Part shown: positions 51,655 through 59,460 of the stretch, one piece after another
How positions within the stretch are numbered: the first letter of the stretch is position 1
Layout of the letters: every line of letters begins with the position of its first letter
NCBI GenBank assembly: GCA_045627385.1
Contig: JAZQNO010000010.1
Span: forward strand, 52,185-116,184
Length of the DNA: 64,000 nt
Source: UBA1757 sp045627385
GTDB taxonomy: Bacteria; Bacteroidota; Bacteroidia; Bacteroidales; UBA1402
Direction: 5' to 3'
The notes under the pieces: model-generated
Told to the model about the DNA's origin: nothing
Seen by the model: the letters and a program-made list of their open reading frames with translations, nothing else
Databases searched by the model: none
Made by a program: the position numbers and the translations under genes

Positions 51655-53589
51655 TCACTCCATGTAATAGCTCACGTGCGGCGGAATGTTGTAGGCCACA
51701 TTCTGCCAGGCGATGCCCAGGCGGTAGATGGGGTCGTGCATCAGCGTCACACGGCGCGTGTCGCAGGGAATCGGCGTGAAGAACACACGCAGCTCCCGGT
51801 TGTCGCGGGTGCGCAGCACCACTTCCTCGCGCCAGTCGCCGAAGAGGTCGGCGCTCAGGGCCGGCGTGGCCTTGGTGCCGTTGTTGGAGGTGCAGCCTAC
51901 GGCTTCGAACAGCAGTTCCACCTCGTCGGTCTTCCAGTTGTATTTCGAAATGCGGTTGCGGTCGAGCAGTTCGCGCTGCGGATCGGCATCCCACCACACG
52001 GCAAAGTTGCAGCTGCTCGGCGTCTTGTCCGAAATCTTGTTGCCCTTGCAGTCGTACAGGCCCGAAATGCCCCCGCCGAACACCCAGCATTCGCTGCCCT
52101 TGTGGCGCGGATCGATGTCGAAAGCCACGTCGCGGCCCGGACCCTGACGCTTTCTCTCTTTGGCCACCGCCGCACTGTCGGTGGGCACGTTCCAATAGAT
52201 TTCGCCCGTGCCCGCGTTGCGGAAATTCATGCCGTAGGCGCCCACAGGCTCCTGCGAATTGAACACTTCCAGCCCCGGCCGCGAAGGATCCAGGTCGCCC
52301 ACATGCATGGCATCGGCGTGACCGATGCGCGTGGAGTAGAGCCCCGTGCCGTCGTGGTCGATGACCGCGTTGCCGTAGACGATTTCGTCGAAACCGTCGC
52401 CGTCGACGTCGGCCACACTGATATTGTGGTTGCCCTGACCGTGGAAAGCGCGGTTCTCGGGATGCTCGGGATCGTCACTGTCGAACAGCCAGCGCAGCTT
52501 CAGTTCGCCGTCGAGGAAATCCCAGGCGGCCAGCGTGGCGCGCGTGTAGTAGCCGCGGCACATCACCAGGCTCGGATGGCGTCCGTCCAGATAGGCCACG
52601 CAGGCCAGATAGCGCTCCTCGCGGTTGCCGTTGCTGTCGCCCCAGGTGGCCCGCAGCTGGCCGGCATCAAACTCAATGCCGCCGTCGGGCCGGCGCGAAG
52701 GCACATAGCCGACTGTCTGAAGCGCCTCGCCGGTGGGTCCGCTGAAGACGGTCAGATATTCCGGACCGCTCAGGATGTGGCCACCGCCACGGCCGTCCAC
52801 TGAGGGCTGACGCCAGTCGGCCTCGGCATCGCCGATGACCCGGCCCAGGCCGTCCACCGTGCCGTCGGCCGTCTTGCAGGCCACTTCGGCCTTGCCGTCG
52901 CCGTCGAAATCAAACACCATGAACTGCGTGTAGTGGGCCCCTTCGCGGATGTTCCTGCCCAGATTGATGCGCCACATCAGCGTGCCGTCCAGCCGGTAAG
53001 CCTCGAGCAGGGTCTCGCCCGTCGGTCCGCTGTGCGAATTGTCGCGCGGCATCTGCTCCTGCTTGACCACGATTTCATACTGTCCGTCACCGTCGAGGTC
53101 GCCCGCGGAACAGTCGCCCGGCGTGTAGCGCTCGAGTGTCTGCAGCGGAATGCTGATGTAGTTGAGACCCACCCGACCGGCCTTCAGCGTGTAGCTGCAA
53201 CCGGGTGCGAAGCCGGCCTTGCCGTCCGGCTGCGTGCCGGCAGGCACCACCCAGTAGGTGGCGTCGGCATCGGCGCTGTAGGTCAGGTCGCTGAAATTGG
53301 TGCCCTTAGCCAGAGGCTTGGCGTTCAGGCGCACCGGCCCGCTGCCGTTGTCGCGCCACACGTCAAACTTCAGTCCGGCGTCGTCGGTGCCCAGCAGCCG
53401 CCACGAAAGATACGCTTCGTTTTCCGAAACGGCCATGGCCACCAGACCCCTGTCGAGCACTTCCTGCTGACGGGGCAGCAGTTGGGCCGAATAGTCGTAC
53501 CGGCGGCACGAACTCATACCTGCCCACAAGAGACAGACGGCCGAAAAGGCCATCAGAGAAAGATTCGAAAAACGGATGCGTGCTTTCAT
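51655..53589 (-). CDS. Rhamnogalacturonan lyase, polysaccharide lyase family 11-like, lipoprotein
   Basis: 644 residues with lipobox GMSSC (Cys28). PL11 lyases split the backbone of rhamnogalacturonan I from pectin by beta-elimination. The sequence has the eight-bladed propeller with repeated Asp-rich calcium loops: SAGDLDGDGQYEIVVK, VFDFDGDGKAEVACKTADGT, VADVDGDGFDEIVYGNAVIDHDG. The N-terminal domain starts ALVAM-like (RGLVAMAVSENEAYLSWRLLGTD) and the end has LRTRDNRELRVFFTPIPCDTRRVTLMHDPIYRLGIAWQN, all typical of PL11. Lipidation suggests a surface or periplasmic enzyme. No SusCD or other PUL genes are close; the nearest pectin enzymes are 8 kb away or more. Confidence 0.93.
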   Translation of the reverse strand: MKARIRFSNLSLMAFSAVCLLWAGMSSCRRYDYSAQLLPRQQEVLDRGLVAMAVSENEAYLSWRLLGTDDAGLKFDVWRDNGSGPVRLNAKPLAKGTNFSDLTYSADADATYWVVPAGTQPDGKAGFAPGCSYTLKAGRVGLNYISIPLQTLERYTPGDCSAGDLDGDGQYEIVVKQEQMPRDNSHSGPTGETLLEAYRLDGTLMWRINLGRNIREGAHYTQFMVFDFDGDGKAEVACKTADGTVDGLGRVIGDAEADWRQPSVDGRGGGHILSGPEYLTVFSGPTGEALQTVGYVPSRRPDGGIEFDAGQLRATWGDSNGNREERYLACVAYLDGRHPSLVMCRGYYTRATLAAWDFLDGELKLRWLFDSDDPEHPENRAFHGQGNHNISVADVDGDGFDEIVYGNAVIDHDGTGLYSTRIGHADAMHVGDLDPSRPGLEVFNSQEPVGAYGMNFRNAGTGEIYWNVPTDSAAVAKERKRQGPGRDVAFDIDPRHKGSECWVFGGGISGLYDCKGNKISDKTPSSCNFAVWWDADPQRELLDRNRISKYNWKTDEVELLFEAVGCTSNNGTKATPALSADLFGDWREEVVLRTRDNRELRVFFTPIPCDTRRVTLMHDPIYRLGIAWQNVAYNIPPHVSYYME

Positions 53590-53618
53590 TTCAGTATCGT
53601 TTCAAAAAAGTCCTTGAA

Positions 53619-56486
53619 TTATTTGCCCAGAAGTTTCTTGGCCAGAGCCACGGCGCTGTTGGCATTGTCGCTGTAGCCGTCGGCGCGGATTTCGTCGGCG
53701 TATTCCTGGCTGAGCGGAGCGCCGCCCACCATGATCTTCACCTGACTGCGCAGACCGGCATCCTCGATGGCCGCAATCACTTCCTTGATCTGAGGCATGG
53801 TGGTGGTCAGCAGCGCGCTCATGGCCACGATGTCGGCCTTCTGTTCGCGGATAGCCTCCACAAACTTCTCCTTCGAGACGTCCACACCGATGTTCACCAC
53901 TTCGAAACCGCAGCCTTCCAGCATGGAAGCCACCAGGTTCTTGCCAATGTCGTGCAGGTCGCCCTTGACCGTGCCTATGACCACCTTGCCCAGCGTCTCC
54001 ACCGACTTGCCGGCCATCAGAGGCTTCAGCAGCTCCATGGCACCCTTCATGGCGCGCGCGGCCATCAGCAGCTGGGGCACGTAGGCCGTACCCTCCTGGA
54101 ACTGACGTCCGATTTCGCTCATGGCGCGGATCATGTCGCCGTTGATGATGTCCTGCGGGTCGAGACCCTTGTCGATGGCTTCCTGAGTGGCAGCCTTGGC
54201 ATCTTCGAGCTTGCCCTTGAGAATGGCGTTGAAGAGCTTGTCGTCACCGGCAGGGGCAGCCTCGGCCTTGGGGGCCTCGGCAGCTTTCGGAGCCTCTTGG
54301 GCAGGCTTTGCGGCCTCGGCAGCCTTCGGCGCCTCGGCCACCGGAGCCACGCCCGGCTTGTGAGGCGTCACAAACAGACCCTCGTCGGCCTTCACCAGCT
54401 TGGCGATTTCGCGGATATGGCCCTCGTCGGTGCCGCAGCAGCCGCCGATGATGTTCACCACATGGTCTTCGACCAGCGGCCACACCACCTTCTGCATCAT
54501 CTTCGGTGTCTGGCTGTATTTGCCGTCCTTGTCGGGCAGGCCGGCATTGGGGAAAGCGATCACGTATTGAGGCACTTCCGCTGCAATCTTGCGCAGGAAA
54601 GGCAGCATCATTTCGGCGCCCAGCGAGCAGTTCAGACCCACGCAGCAGACCGGTTCGTCCTTCAGGGAAAGCATGCACTTGAGCAGATCCTGACCCAGCA
54701 TGTTGAAACCCTTCGGGTCCTTGATGGTGAAGCTCATGATCACCGGAATCTTGCTGCCCGTCTTCTTGAAAGCCTCCAGCGCAATCTTCGCGTTTTCGAA
54801 ATCGAAGATGGTCTCGATGAGCAGACAGTCCACGCCGCCGTCCACCAGGGCCTGGATCTGTTCGCCGTAGGCCTCAGCCAGTTCTTCGCGGCTGATGTCG
54901 TTCAGGCTCACGCACTTCGAAGTCGGACCCACGCCGCCGGCCACATAGATCGGCTTTTCGGGGGTGGAGTGGAGCTCGGCCATCGAACGGGCGATGGCGC
55001 AGGCGCTCAGATTGATGTCGCGCACTTTCTTCTCCATGCCGAAACCCTTCAGCGAGATACGCTGGGCGTTGAACGTGTGGGTGGTGATGATGTCGGCGCC
55101 GGCCTCGATGAAACGGCGCTGCACATCGGCGCTGATGCCCGGGAACGTGAGCGCGAGCAGGTCGTTGCAGCCCTTGAGCTGACCGTCCCATCCGGCAAAC
55201 TGACGGCCGCGGAAAAGCTCTTCGCCCATCTTGTACTGCTGCAGCGTGGTGCCCTGGGCGCCGTCGAGCACGAGGATACGCTCCTTCATGGCCTCCAGCA
55301 TAGGCTTGCGCTGGGCCGACGAATAGGCCTGAGCCACAGCGGGCCAGTCCTGTGCGGCGGTTTTTACTGAAATGCTGTTTTCGGTTCCGTGGCAGCACGG
55401 ACAACTGTCTTTCGACTGAAATTCTTCGATAATCTGCATAGCGCGTTCTATTTCTTGTTCATTGTGAAAATCCATTTCGAGATGCACCCCTTCGGTGCCG
55501 ATATTGTCGAGCAAAGGCTTCAGCTCGTCCACGGTGACCCAGCAGGCCATCAGACTCTTGCCGCCTTCCAGAATCTGCCGGTACAGCGGATACCACTTGG
55601 CGTCGCCGCCCTGAGGCTGGCCCACGCCCGGCGTCCATTGGATCGCTTTCAGTTCCTCGATCTCCAGCAGAGCCGGCAGATGGCGCATGGCGCCCACGCC
55701 GTCGAGGTGGTAAAGCGTATAGGGAATCTTCTGACACTGCTCACGGATGAAAGGCTGCACGAAACGACGGTAGTCGTCCTCGCTTATCATCGTCGACAGG
55801 TCGCACTGGAGTTTGGTCATCTTGCCCGGCGCCCAGGCCGAGAAATAGCAGAAAGCCATCTCGTCGCCTTCGCGGACGATGTCGTAGAGCTCGTCGAACA
55901 CCCGGAAATAGATGTCGTTGATCTGCTGCATCTGGCGCAGCACCGTCTCGGGCTGGGTCATCAGGTCGAGCAGGGTCTTGTCGGTGCCCTTGAGCGCCGC
56001 CAGAATGTCCAGACCCTCCATCAGGTCGGGCATGCCCACGTAATACTTGCCCTGCGCCTTGGCCTTGCAGGCCTTCAGCAGGTCCTTGTGCAGCTGCCAG
56101 GCGCGGTTGTTCTCCGGACGGAAGCGGATGTCGTCGCTGAAGTCAGGGTCGGGATGGATCCAGATGGTGTCCTCGCCGCCTTCCAGCACACCGCCCAGGA
56201 TGGCCGCCAGCGAGCCGGGGCCCAGCTGCGTGTTGGCCACGGGCAGAATGTCGGCCTTCAGGCTGCTGTGGGCCACATACCAGTGGAGATAGTCGGAACG
56301 CCACTGCGGGTCGAACCACTTCTGGTCCAGACTCGACGCGGGAGCGGGCGCGGCTACGGCGGCATGAGGGGCGACACCTTCCTGAAAGTGCTCCCACATG
56401 TTCAGCACCAGACCCTTGTGCCCCCACCAGTCGAGGTAGTGGCGCTTGGTCTCTTCCAGATTGGGTTTCCAAGTATTCTGCAACAT
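53619..56486 (-). CDS. Three-module corrinoid methyltransferase: URO-D-like + homocysteine methyltransferase + B12-binding
   Basis: 955 residues in one frame. Residues 1-360 resemble the uroporphyrinogen decarboxylase/MtaA methyltransferase family (ILGGVLEGGEDTIWIHPDPD, FCYFSAWAPGKM, YHLDGVGAMRHLPALLE), ending with SCPCCHG (361-367). Residues 396-705 are an S-methyltransferase of the MetH N-terminal type (LDGAQGTTLQQYK, TTHTFNAQ, GGVGPTS), with zinc Cys in GLNCSLG (C620) and GGCCGT (C683, C684). A 35-residue Ala/Pro/Lys linker leads to a MetH-type cobalamin cap (about 745-830) and binding domain with DLHDIG (843-848, axial His845). Classical MetH folate-binding and AdoMet-reactivation modules are absent. 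It probably moves methyl groups from an unknown donor through cobalamin to homocysteine. Confidence 0.9.
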   Translation of the reverse strand: MLQNTWKPNLEETKRHYLDWWGHKGLVLNMWEHFQEGVAPHAAVAAPAPASSLDQKWFDPQWRSDYLHWYVAHSSLKADILPVANTQLGPGSLAAILGGVLEGGEDTIWIHPDPDFSDDIRFRPENNRAWQLHKDLLKACKAKAQGKYYVGMPDLMEGLDILAALKGTDKTLLDLMTQPETVLRQMQQINDIYFRVFDELYDIVREGDEMAFCYFSAWAPGKMTKLQCDLSTMISEDDYRRFVQPFIREQCQKIPYTLYHLDGVGAMRHLPALLEIEELKAIQWTPGVGQPQGGDAKWYPLYRQILEGGKSLMACWVTVDELKPLLDNIGTEGVHLEMDFHNEQEIERAMQIIEEFQSKDSCPCCHGTENSISVKTAAQDWPAVAQAYSSAQRKPMLEAMKERILVLDGAQGTTLQQYKMGEELFRGRQFAGWDGQLKGCNDLLALTFPGISADVQRRFIEAGADIITTHTFNAQRISLKGFGMEKKVRDINLSACAIARSMAELHSTPEKPIYVAGGVGPTSKCVSLNDISREELAEAYGEQIQALVDGGVDCLLIETIFDFENAKIALEAFKKTGSKIPVIMSFTIKDPKGFNMLGQDLLKCMLSLKDEPVCCVGLNCSLGAEMMLPFLRKIAAEVPQYVIAFPNAGLPDKDGKYSQTPKMMQKVVWPLVEDHVVNIIGGCCGTDEGHIREIAKLVKADEGLFVTPHKPGVAPVAEAPKAAEAAKPAQEAPKAAEAPKAEAAPAGDDKLFNAILKGKLEDAKAATQEAIDKGLDPQDIINGDMIRAMSEIGRQFQEGTAYVPQLLMAARAMKGAMELLKPLMAGKSVETLGKVVIGTVKGDLHDIGKNLVASMLEGCGFEVVNIGVDVSKEKFVEAIREQKADIVAMSALLTTTMPQIKEVIAAIEDAGLRSQVKIMVGGAPLSQEYADEIRADGYSDNANSAVALAKKLLGK

Positions 56487-56514
56487 AAGCGTTCAGTGTA
56501 TGGTTGGGTGCGTG

Positions 56515-57318
56515 TCAGTCTCCTTCGCGGCGGATGCGGTTGCCGTGCTCGTCGCGTGCCACGGCGCGCGTGCGCACCAGCTCGAAGTTCACGCCCAGAT
56601 AGTTGCGGCGCACGATGTCGTTCGAGGCCAGCTCCTCCGGAGTGCCCTGGAAACGGATCTTGCCGTCGAAAAGCATATAGGCGCGGTCAGTGATGGACAG
56701 CGTCTCGCGCACGTTGTGGTCGGTGATGAGGATGCCGATGTTCTTGGTCACCAGGCTGGCCACGATCGACTGGATGTCGTCCACCGCAATCGGGTCCACA
56801 CCGGCGAAAGGCTCGTCCAGCATGATGAACTTGGGATTGATGGCCAGACAGCGCGCAATCTCGGTGCGGCGGCGCTCACCGCCCGACAGGCGGTCGCCCA
56901 GGTTCTTGCGCACCTTCGTCAGGTGGAACTCCGCAATCAGCTCCTCCAGCTTGTCCAGCTGTTCGGCCCTCGACAGCGGCGTCATCTCCAGCACCGACAG
57001 GATGTTGTCCTCCACGCTCATCTTGCGGAACACCGAAGCCTCCTGAGCCAGATAGCCCACGCCGGCCTGCGCCCGCTTGTAGACGGGAAAATCGGTGATG
57101 TCGGTGTCGCCCAGCCAGATGTGGCCCTCGTTGGGCACCACCAGACCGGTGGTCATGTAGAAAGTCGTGGTCTTGCCCGCGCCGTTCGGCCCCAGCAGAC
57201 CCACGATTTCGCCCTGATGCAGCTCGATGGACACGTGGTCCACCACCGTACGCTTGCCGTATTTCTTCACCAGGTTGTCGGTCCGCAGCACCAGGCCCGT
57301 ATTCTCTTGTCCTATCAT
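56515..57318 (-). CDS. lptB: LPS export ABC transporter ATPase LptB
   Basis: 267 residues from the ATG at 57318 (a GTG two codons earlier is possible). Walker A GPNGAGKTTTFY, the LptB-specific stretch VGYLAQEASVFRKMSVEDNIL, signature LSGGERRRTEIARCL, Walker B KFIMLDEPFAGVDPIAV and H-loop ILITDHNVRETL identify LptB. It energises lipopolysaccharide extraction at the inner membrane through LptFG, moving it toward LptD (25438). A C-terminal basic tail (RTRAVARDEHGNRIRREGD) is slightly longer than in E. coli. It lies 21 nt after manC. Confidence 0.96.
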   Translation of the reverse strand: MIGQENTGLVLRTDNLVKKYGKRTVVDHVSIELHQGEIVGLLGPNGAGKTTTFYMTTGLVVPNEGHIWLGDTDITDFPVYKRAQAGVGYLAQEASVFRKMSVEDNILSVLEMTPLSRAEQLDKLEELIAEFHLTKVRKNLGDRLSGGERRRTEIARCLAINPKFIMLDEPFAGVDPIAVDDIQSIVASLVTKNIGILITDHNVRETLSITDRAYMLFDGKIRFQGTPEELASNDIVRRNYLGVNFELVRTRAVARDEHGNRIRREGD

Positions 57319-57339
57319 AATCACTTATGCGCTAATGGT

Positions 57340-58422
57340 TCACACAAATTCTTCGCCCAGCTTCATCCCCGTGTCGATGACAAACTGGCGGATATCCTGC
57401 TCGTTCTCCTTGGGGCAGATCATCAGCACATTGCCCGACTGGGCCACGATGAAACCCTCCAGCCCCTTCACCACGGCAATGTGGCCTTCGGGCAGGGAAA
57501 CGATGTTGTCGCGGCTCTGATAGCAAAGTCCGCGTCCTTTCAGAATGGCATTGCCCGCCTCGTCCTTGTCGGACAGGTCGTAGAGCGAACCCCAGGTGCC
57601 CAAGTCGCTCCAGCCGAAATCGGCCAGCATCACATACACGTTCTGGGCCTTCTCCATCACGCCGTAGTCGATGGACACGTTGGGACAGGCGGCGAAAGTG
57701 CTGTTGATGAACTCGTATTCGCGATCGGTGTTGTACAGGCCCTCTCCGCCGTCCATGGGAATGGCCACCTCGGGCAGCAGCTCGTCCAGCGCCTTCAGGA
57801 TGCTGCGCACGTTCCAGAGGAAAATGCCCGAGTTCCAGTAGAAGTCGCCGCTCGACAGGAACACCTTGGCCAGCTCCAGATTGGGTTTCTCGGTGAAAGC
57901 CTTCACCTTGGTGAAACCGTCCAGCTGGTCGTGGCTGGTCTGAATGTAGCCGTAGCCCGTTTCGGGGCGGTTGGGTTTCATGCCCATGGTCAGCAGCACG
58001 TCGTGGCGCTCCACAAACTCCAGGCCCTTGGCCAGGCAGTCGAGAAACGCGTTCTCATCGAGAATCATGTGGTCCGAAGGTGCCACCACGATGTTGGCCT
58101 CGGGGTCGATGGCCTGGATGTGGTGGGCGGCGAAAGCGATGCAGGGAGCCGTGTTGCGGCGGCAGGGCTCCAGCAGCACCTGGCTCGCGTCGAGCTGCGG
58201 CAGCTGTTCCAGTGTGAGGTCGCGGTAGCTCCGGTTGGTGACGATGAAAATGTGCTCGGCAGGGATGATGCGGTTGAACCTGTCGAAGGTCTGGCGCAAC
58301 AAGGAACGGCCCGTTCCGAAAAAATCGAGAAACTGTTTCGGAAAGGTACTGCGGCTGGCAGGCCAGAAACGGCTGCCGATGCCCCCGCTCATAATCACGC
58401 AATAGTTATGGTTGTCGCTCAT
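57340..58422 (-). CDS. manC: Mannose-1-phosphate guanylyltransferase
   Basis: 360 residues from the ATG at 58422. The nucleotidyltransferase signature CVIMSGGIGSRFWPASRSTFPKQFLDF is at the N-terminus; LLEPCRRNTAPCIAFAAHHI, NIVVAPSDHMI, FTEKPNLELAKVFLSSGDFYWNSGIFLWNV and VSIDYGVMEKAQNVYVMLADFGWSDLGTWGSLY follow. The enzyme makes GDP-mannose, a precursor of O-antigen, A-type lipopolysaccharide and GDP-fucose. No phosphomannose isomerase domain is fused, so it is the short form. It precedes lptB, tying sugar supply to LPS export, and is upstream of the porN terminator. Confidence 0.94.
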   Translation of the reverse strand: MSDNHNYCVIMSGGIGSRFWPASRSTFPKQFLDFFGTGRSLLRQTFDRFNRIIPAEHIFIVTNRSYRDLTLEQLPQLDASQVLLEPCRRNTAPCIAFAAHHIQAIDPEANIVVAPSDHMILDENAFLDCLAKGLEFVERHDVLLTMGMKPNRPETGYGYIQTSHDQLDGFTKVKAFTEKPNLELAKVFLSSGDFYWNSGIFLWNVRSILKALDELLPEVAIPMDGGEGLYNTDREYEFINSTFAACPNVSIDYGVMEKAQNVYVMLADFGWSDLGTWGSLYDLSDKDEAGNAILKGRGLCYQSRDNIVSLPEGHIAVVKGLEGFIVAQSGNVLMICPKENEQDIRQFVIDTGMKLGEEFV

Positions 58423-58446
58423 AATCAGACGCTTGCTAAAATAAGA

Positions 58447-58480
58447 ATGGGCTTTGCCCCAAGGTCGGAACAAAGCCCAT
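58447..58480 (-). terminator. Terminator after porN
   Basis: Perfect 10-bp arms ATGGGCTTTG / CAAAGCCCAT (58447-58456 and 58471-58480) with a 14-nt loop, followed on the minus strand by TCTTATTTTA. It is about 45 nt beyond the porN stop and separates the por operon from manC. Confidence 0.75.
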
Positions 58481-58524
58481 AAATGTAGCGTATTTCGGCG
58501 AAACGGCAAAGCTTTCCGCCCCTT

Positions 58525-59454
58525 TTATTTCTTTTTGGCTTTTTTGCCTTTCTTTCCCTGATTCTCGCCCTGGGCGGCCTGTTCGCGCTCCATGGCCTCG
58601 CTCTGCGTTTCGAGCCAGAGCGACTGGGTCATGTCCTTCAGCTCCTTCTCCAGACGCACCTGCTCGGCGGCGATTTCCTCAGGCGTCTTGCAGTAGTCCA
58701 TAATGTTCTGGTTCTGAAGATTGTAGACCTTGTAGATGTCGCCCTTGTAGCGGCGGCTCACCAGGTAGTCGTAGATGGTCGAACGGCTGGCGGCGTTGAA
58801 ACTGCTGGTGCTGACGGTGTGCTGCGACAGCAGCGTGCTGACCGATTCCATAGGCACCCAGAACAGCGGGTACTTGCGCACCTCGCCCGTCTCGTCCTCG
58901 CGCACCAGCACGGGGCAGAAGGCAATCACCTTGGTGCGTACCGACGACGTGGTCTGGTCGAGATAATAGACCTCCTTCACGTAGTAGAGCGTCACCTCGT
59001 TGCTGGGGATGTCGGCCGTCTCCACCTTGTAGACAGTCTTCAGCTTGTCGGCCGGATTGGGCGCCGTCTCGTAGGGAATCCAGAAACGGTTCAGCAATTC
59101 TTCAAACTTCACCTGATACTCCTCGGTGAAGATTTCCTTGCCGTCGAGATAGTCATACACGGTGATGTCGCCGTTGGCGATGTGGTCGAACAGCAGCGAG
59201 AACAGGTTCCTGCGCTGGCCGTCGGGCTGCGGCGGAAAATACAGCGGCGCGTTCTGCTCCACCTTCAGGTCGAGCATGCGGTACACGTCGCGCTGCCAGG
59301 TGATGTTGTCGGCCGAAATGCCCATGGTCCTGGGGGCCTTGTTGCCCGACATGTCCACGGAAGGTATGTTGCTGGCCACGCCGTTCTGCGCGCCGGCCCA
59401 AGTCAGGCTCAGCGTCAGGGCCAAAGCCGTCAGACTGATTTTCAAAAGTTTCAT
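58525..59454 (-). CDS. porN: Type IX secretion system ring protein PorN (GldN)
   Basis: 309 residues with a signal peptide (ISLTALALTLSLTWAGAQ). PorN forms, with PorK, the large periplasmic ring of the translocon. Family marks: ITWQRDVYRMLDLKVEQNAPLYFP, LFSLLFDHIANGDITVYDYLDG, FWIPYETAPNPADK-type segment and VYNLQNQNIMDYCKTPEEI. The C-terminal 25 residues are Lys/Gln-rich and probably disordered (AAQGENQGKKGKKAKKK). It is six bases after porM and ends the operon. Confidence 0.95.
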   Translation of the reverse strand: MKLLKISLTALALTLSLTWAGAQNGVASNIPSVDMSGNKAPRTMGISADNITWQRDVYRMLDLKVEQNAPLYFPPQPDGQRRNLFSLLFDHIANGDITVYDYLDGKEIFTEEYQVKFEELLNRFWIPYETAPNPADKLKTVYKVETADIPSNEVTLYYVKEVYYLDQTTSSVRTKVIAFCPVLVREDETGEVRKYPLFWVPMESVSTLLSQHTVSTSSFNAASRSTIYDYLVSRRYKGDIYKVYNLQNQNIMDYCKTPEEIAAEQVRLEKELKDMTQSLWLETQSEAMEREQAAQGENQGKKGKKAKKK

Positions 59455-59460
59455 ATTCGC

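Noticed and set aside
53619..56486. Annotating the fusion simply as MetH
   Set aside because: The folate-binding and AdoMet-reactivation modules are absent and a URO-D-like module is added in front, so the MetH name would mislead.
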